From Xylogone sp. PMI_703 (Eukaryota > Ascomycota > Leotiomycetes): a DNA stretch of 64,000 nucleotides. This document shows, piece by piece, positions 1-10,459 of this stretch. The notes under the pieces were generated by a model. That model was not told where the DNA came from and made no database searches. It saw nothing but the letters and a program-made list of their open reading frames with translations. Location of the stretch: positions 4,278,001-4,342,000 of the forward strand of contig JAJTUQ010000003.1 of NCBI GenBank assembly GCA_021399445.1. The letters run 5' to 3'. The number at the start of each line of letters is the position of its first letter. Within the stretch, counting starts at the first letter, position 1. The position numbers and the translations under genes are program-made.

Positions 1-262
1 CGTCTCCCCAGCCCCTGCTCAGCCTGTGTCTCAAAGGCCGACAGTGCGACCCAAAACCCCTTATCGTGGGGTCCACTCATGTACGGAGGCACTGTTTGAC
101 GCCTCGTCTGAAGTGCCGCCTTGACCCTGTGTTCCCTTGCCTTTATATCCTCCGCATGAACTTTTTGTTGTAGACTCCTCATCCCTTGGCCTAAGTGCAT
201 CTATCCTACAGCTGTCCCAGATAGACCTACTTTTTGACGCACAAGGCTCCCATATAGAGACC

Positions 263-1107
263 ATGGCCATGCGACCGTCCCTCTTCACTCGGAACTTGCC
301 AGCTGCGACAGAGCCCAGTGACTCGGGCTCTCCAGCGGAGCAACGAGATGGTGCAAAGAAGAATATGCTGAAGGCAATGCGGCCTTTACCCACGCAGCAT
401 TACTGGAACGTCTATTTTGATAGGTAAGTGTTTCCATCTACCACCGGTTCGTAGGGCCTTAACACCGATTGGGCTGACCACCATATAGATCACAAAAGGA
501 ACAGGCGAAAGCGGCAAATGGATCATATACTGCTGCCCTTGAGAAGGTCGGTAACCAGATCGAGTCTGTCCAGGACTTCTGGCGATACAATAATAATATG
601 CCGATCGAGCATATTAAAATGCGCGAGTCCATCTATCTCTTCAAACAGGGTTTCCAACCAATATGGGAAGATCGCAGAAACATCAATGGAGGCAGCTGGA
701 CATTCAGAGTGCCCAAGGCCAATGGTCCGGACTTCTGGACGAGAGTACAGCTAATGGCCATTGGAGAGAAGTTACAGGGTTGCCTGGAAGATGGTAAGTG
801 AAGGAACATAGGTCTACAGTCACGATGTGACAAGTATAACATTCAATAATTTAACTGACCAGAGACAGGCGATCAAATATGTGGCGTTGGTCTCTCTGTG
901 CGTTTCAACTCACATCTCATCTCTGTTTGGCATAGAGATGCATCGAAACAGAAATCAATCGATGCCATACTAGCAACAGTACTGGAGGAGTTGCCCGAAG
1001 AACTAAGGCCAAAACCGGACAACTACTTTTACAAGAAGCACTCAGACCATGCCGGGTTTAAGGGGCCAGATTCCACAACAACCGAGAGTGGATCGGCCAA
1101 AGAATAG
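263..1107 (+). CDS. Translation initiation factor eIF4E-family cap-binding protein
   Basis: Predicted exons are 263-423, 489-793 and 869-1107, about 234 aa. The product binds the mRNA 5' cap. The eIF4E fold is recognisable from HYWNVYFDR near the N-terminus, DFWRYNNN, PIWEDRRNINGGSW (a cap-stacking Trp region) and a C-terminal block (DQICGVGLSVRF, then ISVWHRDA with the usual basic patch). Donors are GTAAGT at 424 and 794; acceptors are TAG at 488 and CAG at 868. A second in-frame CAG-like acceptor ends at 862 and would add two residues. The start at 263 has a good context (ccATGG), but the frame is open upstream to an ATG at 137, so the N-terminus could be longer or have another 5' exon. The sequence looks more like the divergent eIF4E2/4EHP-type than canonical eIF4E, which is an inference from motif spelling. 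Confidence 0.88.
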
Positions 1108-1415
1108 GGCGCAGTACAAGGCATTAAAGGACATACCGGTTATTTAGGGAAGGCCGGATTGTCTGCGGTTGCATTTGGGGGGACTTTATCTGGTGTATCT
1201 GAAGGGATCTATGCATATTTACCGGCGTTGTTATTGTTATCCAAGAAAGCATGATATTCACTAAGCATAATAGCTACGTATTCAGCCTCCAGAACGCCTC
1301 TCCTACGGGGTATGGCCAAAACCCTCGTGTGTAACAGACGCCGTAAACTCCCTTGATATACAAACCAGAATGTGCCATCCAACCCAGGATCTTCATTTTG
1401 CCATCAATAGTGTCC
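1108..1415. other. Convergent 3' intergenic region
   Basis: This gap lies between the stop of the eIF4E-family gene (+) and the stop of the EF-hand gene (-). It should hold the two 3' UTRs. I see no further gene in it. Confidence 0.6.
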
Positions 1416-2147
1416 TTATCGCCAAACTCCTGCTCTCCTCATGACGCCCTCAAACTCCTCCTTATTTACACCCCTAGCCACTCCGACGCCGCCGTTTGCT
1501 TCAAGAATCATATCCCTTAATAGATCTTCTTCTACATCCTCTCTTAACGCTCTTGCAACTCGCTTCAGACTTGCTAGTGTAATCTTCTCCTCTTCCGCGC
1601 CACCAGCACCGACAGTTGTAAATAATCGAAATGCTTCGTCGACTTCCCTAGTATGCGACTCAGATGTTCGCGTCCGAGAGTGAAACTTCAAGGCGCAGAT
1701 CGCAAGGAAGGAGCTATAGATGGCATAACCTTCACCATCAGGGTCAAGGATGGAGATAAATTCTGCTAGTTCGGAAGGAGACGGGTGAATATCTAGAGCG
1801 CTATTTCAAGTCAGAAAATTACTCGCAGCTGATTCTCGTGGCGAAGCTCTCCTCAAGACTAGTTTGCGCTCAGGAGGCAGACACAACATACATCATAGCC
1901 CTTCTTACATCTTGAATAGGTATAACCCCGTCTTTCTCTCCTGACATCGGTATTGAGAATAAGCCAAATGCCTCTTTGATTTCATTTTCTTCCGCTGCCG
2001 TTATATTGTGTTCTTTCGCGAGCTTAGATTGTCTAGCTTTCGGCGCGCCTGGGTCTGCTGAGCTTTGAGCTCGGCGTTTAGGTGGCTAGATTCTCAAGGT
2101 TAGGTCAGTTGTAGAGGGCCGGCTACTTTAGTCTCAATACATACCAT
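1416..2147 (-). CDS. EF-hand protein, divergent centrin (Cdc31)/calmodulin-like
   Basis: Exons 5'->3' are 2147-2145 (only the ATG), 2085-1892 and 1800-1416, giving 193 aa. The intron after ATG (GTATGT ... CTAG) is the only arrangement I found that keeps the frame open. The protein begins MPPKRRAQSS and then has paired helix-loop-helix units: EIKEAFGLF, a loop with GEKDGV, DVRRAM; then SELAEFISILDPDGEGYA; then VDEAFRLF and KEEFEGVMRRAG at the C-terminus. This spacing is that of a four-EF-hand centrin or calmodulin. The calcium loops are degenerate: only DPDGEGYA resembles a canonical DxDxxG loop, and the loop of the last hand is glycine-rich without the acidic positions. Members of this family act at spindle pole bodies, in nucleotide excision repair or in mRNA export; which applies here cannot be told. 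Calcium binding is doubtful. Confidence 0.72.
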
Positions 2148-2894
2148 TTGGAGAGCCAGAACCGAGATATTCCAACACTACTACTTCATAGTGATCTGGA
2201 GGGGCATATCTTTCTTTAAGTGACGAATGTTTGTTTGTACGAGATATCCGTTCCTGCATCAGTGACTTGGATATGAGGCATCAATACTGTAGTAGTCTTG
2301 GCTGTGGGTCTCAGCGGAAGGACATCCAGAAATTTTCTTAGTCGAGGGACCTCTTTCCTTCTTTTCAATACCTTGAGATGCGAAGGTCCAAAAACACAAC
2401 TTTTCTATGGCATTGGGCGCGAATGTAATATATATGAGCATAAGACCTAATGTGATAGCTAGTAGGTATATTTTACATCAAATCATGTAGTCTTGAACCA
2501 GGCTTGGGCGCCAGGAAAGAATCGCTTCAAAAATATGCTAGAGCTCGTCGTAGTCTCATCCCAGAACGTTCGAGTGTGGACAGTGAAGCAATATTAAAAA
2601 ACAGGTTGAGATGTTGATTCTTCTCTTACCTTCCTCCTATGTACTTGATCACTTGGCTGTTCAAATGAGCCACGTATCGTATCTTGGGAGGGAACAAATT
2701 TTGGCAAAACTGTTTTCCCCTTTTCACAAATTATGCGCAGTTAGATACACCAATCTCATATTATGAATCATGATATTTCTAAATCCGTGTTTGAATATTT
2801 GTAGCGGATCTCGATTAGTATCAAAATTTTGATTCAACTTTTGGTCTACTTGAACTTAATTTTCCATAGCACACCCGGCCACCCAACTACGTAC
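2148..2894. other. Intergenic region between two minus-strand genes
   Basis: AT-rich DNA upstream of the EF-hand gene and downstream of glyoxalase II. A 60-codon minus-strand reading frame at 2259-2441 has no recognisable product. The region should contain the EF-hand promoter and the glyoxalase 3' UTR. Confidence 0.55.
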
Positions 2895-4094
2895 TCACTT
2901 AAAGTTGTTCTTCATTTCCCGAAGCTTGTGCATGACTTCCACATCATTAGTCGTACCGGTGACTTTATGTATTTCGGGATCCTTGAATAAGTCAGTTGGT
3001 ATTCTAGATTAATATTAACAGCAGAACGCACATTTGTTCTCATAAAAGGGTTATGTTCCTTGCATTTGTTAGTAAATGATCATAATACAGTTGTCTGGCT
3101 TCATAATAGCATACTTTTTCATCACCAATGGTAAACTTTCCCTGTGTTTCCTTGTTGTTCTCCGCAAAAGCCTGCAATTTCTTTACTGCTTCGCTTGGAA
3201 GAACTGAGAGTGCAAACTTAACGTTGGATTTTGTATATTCGTGACCAGGCTGTTCTATTAGCATAACTCAAATACCTTGAGACATGGTGGCATACATAAA
3301 CTTTAGTATCATTGGGAAGAGACGCCAGAGTTTTGTTCAGAGCTTTATGCATCTGTTCGGCGCTACCTTCAAAAAACTTTCCGCATCCTGTTATGTGTTA
3401 ACGGCATCTTGCAGTGTTGAGAATACATATGGACAGGTCTAACCAGCATGGAATAATGTGTCACCGGTGAACACCGCTTTCTGATCGCCATCTTCCATGA
3501 AATAACAGATGCTGTCTTGGGTATGACAGGGAGTATAAAGTGCTTTAACTGATATGTTGCCAATCTTGAAGACTTCACCATCCTGTGGCGTCTTCGAGAC
3601 AGCTTCACAGTCTTTGCCACCAATTACTGGCATGCCCTGGAATTCTGGATGATCAAGCTACACGGGATCAGTTGGTATAATATAGAGAGCATTCTAAATC
3701 AAAATACCATTCTTTTGTTGCCTCCAGCATGATCGTGATGGCTGGTTATGTGAGTAGATAGTCTATTAGCCGTTTGAATATATCCACTCACTGATGTGTA
3801 TTGAGGATAGCTGTAAAATTTATCTTTCCATCTTTTACCTGTTGCTTCAACACTGGTGCTACCCTAGAGGCAATTAGGATATAGAATGTTAAATTTGACA
3901 ATCTCATACATACTCATCGGGACTTGCAGGATCAATGACTACGGCATCCTTAGTTGCGTCATCAGTAACGAGGTAGGCGTAGTTGTCACTCGTCCCCGTC
4001 CCTGGGCGGCAATTGTTTCTCAGCACGGTGTTCTTTGAGGTAGACTCATAGAAATATAGTGGAACTTACACATAGGTATCGATTGGATATGCAT
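2895..4094 (-). CDS. GLO2: Hydroxyacylglutathione hydrolase (glyoxalase II)
   Basis: Nine exons splice cleanly: 4094-4070, 4001-3914, 3863-3792, 3741-3708, 3657-3444, 3387-3296, 3249-3115, 3058-3032 and 2981-2895, giving 257 aa, the usual family length. The enzyme hydrolyses S-lactoylglutathione to D-lactate and glutathione, the second step of methylglyoxal detoxification. The metallo-beta-lactamase metal motif THxHxDH is residues 60-66 (THHHHDH). GDTLF-HAGCGKFFEG supplies the next metal ligands and PGHEYTKSN the C-terminal substrate-domain histidine. The C-terminus FMRTNDPEIHK ... LREMKNNFK matches the family. The start MHIQSIPMW resembles cytosolic yeast Glo2, with no mitochondrial presequence unless an upstream exon exists. 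The metal-binding segment is split by an intron inside the His codon run. Introns are 46-71 nt. Confidence 0.95.
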
Positions 4095-4503
4095 GGCGCG
4101 AGTTAGAACAAGCTACCTATCAGTTAGTTTGTATCGAAATGATAAGCATTAATCTACACTAACACTGCTAGTGAGTGTATGTAGAGGTCTGGATAGTATT
4201 CGTCTAGGGAAGAGGCTGGCGAAGCTCATTAGTCTGGCTTTATTTGTAAAAAGAATTTGGAATAAAGACGGAATGTGGGAATGATATAATACCGTCCGTC
4301 AAGTCTTCAGTGTAAGAGGGAATACGACTAGCCTAGTGTAGTAAGGTGACGGTGGCCAACCACTAGAGAGGGATTTACAACGTCTTGATTTCTAAACTGC
4401 GGGCACAAAGTTGCTCATTCCGCACTAGGACCCAGCCAGCATAATTCCCCTTAATCATAAGACTTTACGACAGGTGGATAGCATCATAGCGGCGGGATAG
4501 CGG

Positions 4504-4522
4504 CGGGGTAGCTCACCCCGCA
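4504..4522. repeat. Short GC-rich inverted repeat
   Basis: GCGGGG and CCCCGC flank a short AT-containing loop inside otherwise AT-rich DNA. The preceding bases carry a repeated GCGGCGGG(A/G)TA word. It could be a protein-binding site, a hairpin or the remnant of a small repeat element. Confidence 0.45.
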
Positions 4523-5301
4523 CGATTAGCTATCTTATCGGCTGTGCTGACAAGTTTGAAAGTCTCTTCAACTAATATTACGGAGATTATGTCTCACCTC
4601 TTCGGACCTCAACTCCATTTGGCTGAAAAACAATGAGAGATATAAGATCCTCAGGCTCATATGGTGGAATACAACTGAAAGCTCTTTGTTGAAAATGAGC
4701 CTTCTTAATCTGGCACTTATGCCGGTAAGATTAGCACCTGGAAAATTCGTGTTTGCTCCAAAATTGCAAAGCATTATAATGGTTCAAATTATCTTCAGAT
4801 TTCAGCACTTTTCTTGTTGCATTTATTCATGGTATGGCAATGCACAACTGCCTGTTATAGAATTCTGTATTGCTCGGTATAAAATGCAGACTCGCATGGC
4901 CATTAAACTCACAAATGAGTCGCAATTGCAGCGTTGGCAGACGCTTAGCCAAGTTCCAATCATGGAAGCATCATACCATTAGCACAGGCAGCAAGTATTC
5001 ATATATTGACCAAGTACCAAAAGTACCTTACATTTTCTTACAAGTCTTATATCTATACCGCTAGATATCTTGTCAGATTTCTAAAGTTCATCCATCGAAC
5101 TTCACTGCTCAAAGTTCTCATATTTACTTCCATATTTAGATTTTACGAGCCACGAAATTCCAGACAAAGAGACTTGATTCATTAAGAATTGCCTGAAAAG
5201 GCATAAGTTAACGACTGCATATATGGGAACATGGTTGTTTGTGAAAGTGTGGTATTCTTAGTATAGCAAGTGCATAGCAAGGTGTCTCTATAGAAGCCGA
5301 T

Positions 5302-5363
5302 ACTTTATCTGACGTGTTAGGACGAAAGATGAACTTTATCAAACGTGTTAAGACGAAAGATGA
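5302..5363. repeat. 31-nt imperfect direct repeat, two copies
   Basis: Copies at 5302-5332 and 5333-5363 abut head to tail and share the core CGTGTTARGACGAAAGATGA. I count three differences, two of which are G-to-A. It lies downstream of the broken 2EXR gene. Confidence 0.75.
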
Positions 5364-5497
5364 ACTTCCCTGGACTACAGGAGAAATATGGAACGCACAC
5401 TGTTGAACTATTTCGTCAACAGACTAGCTTTTGGTATTTGAGACCTGAAGCTCAGAAAAGCAAGTTAGTGGTCTAGGCTCTCATGCCCGTTTTGGAG

Positions 5498-6585
5498 TCA
5501 TAAACGAAGAGATATAGTCCAACTCTCCAGGAATATAGCCCTTGGACAGCGAGTTAGAAGGCAGAATCTGCCAAGAGCATCCAGGAGACGATTGAGAAGC
5601 ACCTCCTCATTTTCGCAAACCGTCGGATCATCAACAACAAGGCTTCCATCTTTGTCACTAATAGTCATAAGCGCCTGGAATCCAAAAGGTGCTGGCATGA
5701 GAATATCTGGGAAATATCCCGCGACACCCGACTCCGGAATCTCATAGAGAAATCTGAAAAAATTGCACACTGGATAGTGGAAACCCTCAGTATACTCGCG
5801 ATTTCTGAGCTCAATAACATCCAAGGCGGCGAAGGACTCAATACCTTCAAGAAGCCAATCTTGATACCGAAGAAGCAATGTAGCCTCCATGCTAATGTAC
5901 TTGATACAGCTGAGATCTTCCTTCAGCTTCAGATATTTTGGCAATTTAGGCGGACGATGTGTCGAGCGGCACAAAGAGACAGATCAAATTCGACCTTATC
6001 ATATCCGGGATGGAAATAATGGACCTTATTAGATCCGGGGGATTTAAAGAGAGGTTTGTACACCATTTCTTTTAAGAAGAATTCCTCGTATTTACTGACC
6101 TTTGCAAGATTAGGCCTTGGAGCTCCATAGAATTCGAACTTGACGACATTTTCGAACTCGAAAGTGGATGTTGAACTGCTTTCCGATATCCGAGATAGGC
6201 TAAGGCGCTTTACCATAACTACCCTTGCGATAATGGTGCGTGGATAGAGGCAAAGCTCATATATCTTCTTTTTGATTTCCGCGGGAAGACCTGCAAGTGT
6301 GAGCTTGGAGGGCTCCGGGTTATAGTATGGAATGACAACATATTCACGTGGTGCTGGTGCCGTGGCCGCAAGCATTGAATTACGAGTAGTCTCCGCTGCT
6401 TTAATTCTGGGAACACTCTCGCTATCTGCCTTAGAACTAGCAATATGGACAAATTCAGCATCGTTGGAAGGTCCAGAATGCCATATAGCATATGGGAGCT
6501 TGGTGTCGGTTGTAGCAAGATCCAGCGCATGAATCTTGTAGGCCAGCAAGATGTCAGGGATCTCGGTGTAAACCGTTGTATCCAT
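5498..6585 (-). pseudogene. 2EXR-type fungal protein, reading frame broken
   Basis: Two overlapping minus-strand frames together look like one protein. The first runs 6585-5929 (218 codons) and holds the F-box-like 2EXR signature LPAEIKKKIYELCLYPRTII, then KVSKYEEFFLKEMVYKPLF and the HYFHPGYDKVEFDL block where family members have their 'IYFxxExDxLYF' strand. It stops at 5929. The second continues to 5498 in another frame with LKLKEDLSCIKYISMEATLL, where the family has its conserved 'RRIRHLAL'-like segment. The switch must fall within about 5929-5985. I see no usable GT-AG intron there, so a one-base indel is the simplest reading. The gene could be a recent pseudogene, a sequencing or assembly error, or a shorter functional protein. 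The 2EXR family is abundant in filamentous ascomycetes; its function is mostly unknown. The family assignment is from motif resemblance only. Confidence 0.55.
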
Positions 6586-8234
6586 ATTGGATCAGGTAGA
6601 CGAAACCTCTTTATTTGGCAGTTACCTTTAAAGGGGAATTAGTTTGGCACGGCTGATATTGACAGCGTTGCTTGCTCCGAAAAACCACAAGAATAATATC
6701 TTTAAGATGCATCCACAATAATTCAGCAAAGCTCTGAAGATGTCATTCAAGTCGGCCAGAGCAAAGTCTCGAGGCGTAATATAAAGCAGGCTTCGTACCG
6801 AATATCAGAATTATTAATGGAAACCTTATCCACCAAATCCGAGAAGCAATGTATCTCGAAGCTACTTATGGGAATTGCCAGATATATCGATGTTTTGAGA
6901 GCTCACCAGCAAATTAGACCTATTACACTGAGTTAGATTAATATAAAGGGACCCTGGGAATACCGGTGTTGGCTACTATTCGCAATACACAAAAAGCAAA
7001 TGCTAATAGCAAATCACGTATACAGAGTGAGAACAAATCATGATGAAGCGGAATCCTCGAAGAGAAAAGTACTAATGAATATGGAAAACACTTACAGTTG
7101 GTGGAACTGTATACCGCCTTGTTTAGTATAGACTTTGGCCAAGGCTTGATGACCAGCTATTCAGATATTTTCAGTCTGGCCTTCTTTATGCTTGAAGGCC
7201 TGTAGGTGAATTTTCTTCAAGGTAGCAGATCCCGAAGCTCTCGATATGTCGAGGGAAATGAGAGAGCATGCAGAATCAGACAGCCTAACTGCAAGTCACG
7301 AGGCAGCAATATCTATGGCAATATGACTGTTAATATAATTTCAATCTCACGGATTGCGGATATGTGGAAGAAAGATGCTAGCTTACCGCTGGGTGACCAC
7401 CTTATCTATCAAAAGATCGGAGATGATCTGCTTTAATGCTCCTAGCTCAGAAGCTACGTTCACCAGACCTTGTTGTTAGAGGTGGAAGAAAGAGAAAGTG
7501 TTATTGAAATCGAGGAGTCTTAAAAGGCGCAAAATTTGAAATCCCATGGGGCGCTATTAGGATATAGCGGTTACAGCAAGTGAGATAACGGCCATTGGGA
7601 TAGCGTTCAAATTATACATCTAGTTTAGCCGTCCAGAGCGACGCTTCTGATTCTCAATTTTCGATCGAGCTTGCCAGATGTGGAAGCGTTTTCCTAATTA
7701 CCTCTGTGGCAAATCGTGCGGCTATAGTATTGCCAAATTTGGACCAAGGGAGGAAGCCGCTGTGATCGAGAGCTGACGGTTACCCTCGAGATACAGTCTG
7801 ATAACTAACGGAGCTCAGCATAATCCGCAATGTGCATAGATCCAATGCATATTTGCTTATATATTAACTAGAAGGACCCCATTTGCCCATGAACGATAGA
7901 AGTAACTAAGCATGGCAGTTGGCAGGAATACCGGTAAGTTATGGGAGACTAGTCCTGTCGTTCTTTCCATATTATACCACAAAGTAGCTGCGACAATCAT
8001 CTGGCATAAAATTTTAGCTCGCAGGCAAACTATCAATGGATCCTAGTTGTAAGTCTTATGATTAATCAGAGGGCCTAACCCATTGGAAATGGGCTAGAGG
8101 CTTCTCTCAATTTCACTTGTCTGGATCTGTCCTTCCAATTGAATGGAATATTAACAATACAGGCAGCATCCAGGCTTGAAGCAGCATGTTTATATCTAGC
8201 TAACAATCAATTTATATCTATGATTGATGATATT
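6586..8234. other. AT-rich gene-poor intergenic region
   Basis: About 1.6 kb upstream of the broken 2EXR gene and downstream of the PPPDE gene, both on the minus strand. A 76-codon plus-strand frame at 7206-7436 has no recognisable motif and irregular composition. Repeated ATAGCG words occur around 7550-7605. I see no transposon terminus or RNA gene. Confidence 0.5.
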
Positions 8235-10008
8235 CTATAACCCTTTCCCAAGTAACTCCTGGCCAATCTCCTTCAGTAGGGGCTCTTTAGGAAATGCCTT
8301 GGTTTTACCCATAACGACACTTTGAGCATCCATAGTCTTTAGCAGGTCTATCAGTTCGCTATTCTTTGGACAACAATATACCAAGTAGCCTAATGCAAGT
8401 ATAAACCCTCTTATTGCTTCTGATGATTCTTCTTCCACGCTTATTGCTTCCAAAAGAGAGGCCGCCAGCTCTACTTGTTCTCCTTCTGGCAAGAGGTCCA
8501 TCTGGTCTTCTAACCGAATTTTATAATTGGTAGACGCTATATTGAAAGACAGACTAGCGGCTGCAACCCTGAGATTGTGATGTTTGTCGTCTAATAAACT
8601 AGTGGTGATCAGTTGTATAATTGGCGTGGCTAGCACTTGACAGCTTAGAATATGCCGTGGATAGAGAGGACTGGAATAAAGATTGCAAGCCATCTGAATA
8701 GTTACTAGCCGTAACGAGTAGGGACAATTTTCTAGAGAGTTGACATATGTAATGAGAGTTGAAACTGTTTTATGGTCCTTTTCTTCTGCATAATAACCAC
8801 TTAATCGAGGATCAACAAGTGCAACACGGAGTAGATCCACAACTGTAAACATTATTTCTTGCGGTAGTTGAGAGAATGACGTATGAATGAAGTTGGTTAG
8901 TAACCCTAAGTTAGGGAGAGTTGCCTCAGCTGCTCCTTCGTTTGATCGAGCGGAAACAAAGCCCATAAGTCCTACTATCGCTGGATTACTTGCAGACGGG
9001 CCCATCTTCGCTTTGAGTTTGTCGAGAGGTGGAATTTTGCTGTAAAAAATTGGATCCAAGGTCGTTCGGCGCAGTTCAGGAAGATATAAGGAATCATGTG
9101 GATGCGGTGGCCATGCCATTTGAAGAAGCATCTGTACATTCCCCCGAAGTGTGCTTGGATCCGCACCGGACCAACGATTCTCTTGCTCGCCATGAATAAA
9201 AGTTATGAATGTTGGAGTGCCGCTAATAGAATATTTAGTGCCAACATCATAGGCCTTGGACACATCAACCTTTATAAAAACTCCCTTATTTCCGGCTTGA
9301 GCTGCCAAGTCATCAAACAGGGGATATAGAGTGAGACACGGCCTGCAAGTTGGCGAAGTAAAAAAGATTACCGCGCAAGTCTTTGCGGCTCCTTCCAGTA
9401 CTTCTTCAAGTTCTAGCATACTTGATACATGCTTAACTTCTGCCTTTTTCGGATGAGTAGCCGGCAAAGCAGTATTATTATCGCTTTGAAGCCCTAAAAT
9501 GCCACCATGTCTCTCCTTCTTTTCTCTAACCATATTGTTGATCTGTGGCTGCAGCATTTGTCCGAACGGTGTGTTCAAAACGGTCTCTGGTAGATTGGTG
9601 ATATGATCAGGTATTCCTTTCCCAAGCAAGAACGTGGCGAAATCATTCGAAAAGTTATTGCAGTTGTGAGTCCATAAGTCATATGCCTAAGTAAGTTAGT
9701 TTATATCTAGATGTTGAAAATTGGCAAAATAGTACTTCAGCTGTAAATATCTCCTTTAGTGAATCCAGGTATTCTAATATCACATCCATTGGCAAGTCAG
9801 TCTTGCCTAGACGGATTATTTGCATAGGCCGGCCGAGATGGCTGCTTCCAGGAGCGATCGTCTTAATTCCTCCGTCATATACATATTCGATACCTTCCAT
9901 TACAATAGAAGTATGATATACCGCATCTATTTGAATTCCAAGTAAAGAGGCGGACGCTACCCTGGCAATGCCGCCGGAGAGGTCGTACACATATAATTGG
10001 ACCTCCAT
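8235..10008 (-). CDS. PPPDE-thioredoxin-PUL fusion protein (desumoylating isopeptidase-like)
   Basis: Exons are 10008-9736 and 9686-8235, giving 574 aa. Domain order: (1) residues about 1-125, a PPPDE (DUF862) cysteine isopeptidase with His32 in VYHTSIV and Cys100 in [10 protein letters not shown] as the expected catalytic pair, with LLGKGIP directly after; (2) residues about 175-285, a thioredoxin domain with active site CRPC (Cys205, Cys208) and cis-Pro in SGTPTF; (3) residues about 300-570, a helical PUL domain of the type that binds Cdc48/p97 (in yeast Ufd3/Doa1). PPPDE enzymes remove SUMO or ubiquitin. The fusion suggests a redox-linked deconjugase acting with Cdc48, which is an inference. 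Both catalytic centres look intact. The intron has a CTAAC branch point and TAG acceptor. The gene is divergent from GDA1. Confidence 0.88.
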
Positions 10009-10459
10009 CTTGAACGTGGAAGATGATTTTAGGAGTAGGTAAGGCCAGGGTTCTTATCTTAGACGCGTAGGATTTAAAGCCATCATTTAAAGATGCTATT
10101 CGTGCTATAAGTATTCTTAGATTTCTAACACTCCTGCCACAGAAGTCTACAACAGCCTCGGAAGGCAACTGGAGTGACGCAAATCAGATGTGGCTTGGTC
10201 CTTATCAGCGCTGCTGATTGTAATCTAAAGGTGTGGCGTAAATGCTGGGGCGTTTCGCTACTGTTTTTGGTACGCCACCCAGGGGGTTGACCAGCGAAAG
10301 TTGCACCTTTTGTCCAACCCCTTATCACAACCCATTCTTTATGTATTCTTCTGCATAACAGATTTAATTGTACACTTTTCCCTCTGGAAGGTTTTTTTAG
10401 TTGTAGAACCTTTAGCCTGGAGACAGGCAAAGTAGTTCTTTGTCGCTCTTTACCTCCTT
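10009..10459. promoter_or_regulatory. Divergent promoter region (PPPDE gene / GDA1)
   Basis: A 451-bp gap between two divergent start codons must carry both promoters. I see no gene; short frames here read antisense to each other and lack motifs. Confidence 0.5.

Larger units (their letters stand above)
4095..5497. other. AT-rich gene-poor intergenic region
   Basis: About 1.4 kb with no convincing gene. It contains the glyoxalase II promoter, a short GC hairpin (4504-4522) and a 31-nt imperfect tandem duplication (5302-5363). Short reading frames at 4568-4774 (-) and 4686-4982 (+) lack recognisable content. Confidence 0.55.

Noticed and set aside
61..393. 110-codon minus-strand frame opposite the eIF4E-family first exon
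   Set aside because: It is antisense to a well-supported exon and has no recognisable motif.
1441..1683. 80-codon plus-strand frame
   Set aside because: Antisense to the last exon of the EF-hand gene; Ser/Leu-rich shadow with no family features.
2257..2259. Start of the EF-hand protein at 2259 (MQERISRTN...)
   Set aside because: Splicing from this frame at 2144 leads to a stop two codons into the next exon; the ATG at 2147-2145 keeps the frame.
7206..7436. 76-codon plus-strand frame in the AT-rich region
   Set aside because: No motif, no splice-compatible neighbours, irregular composition.
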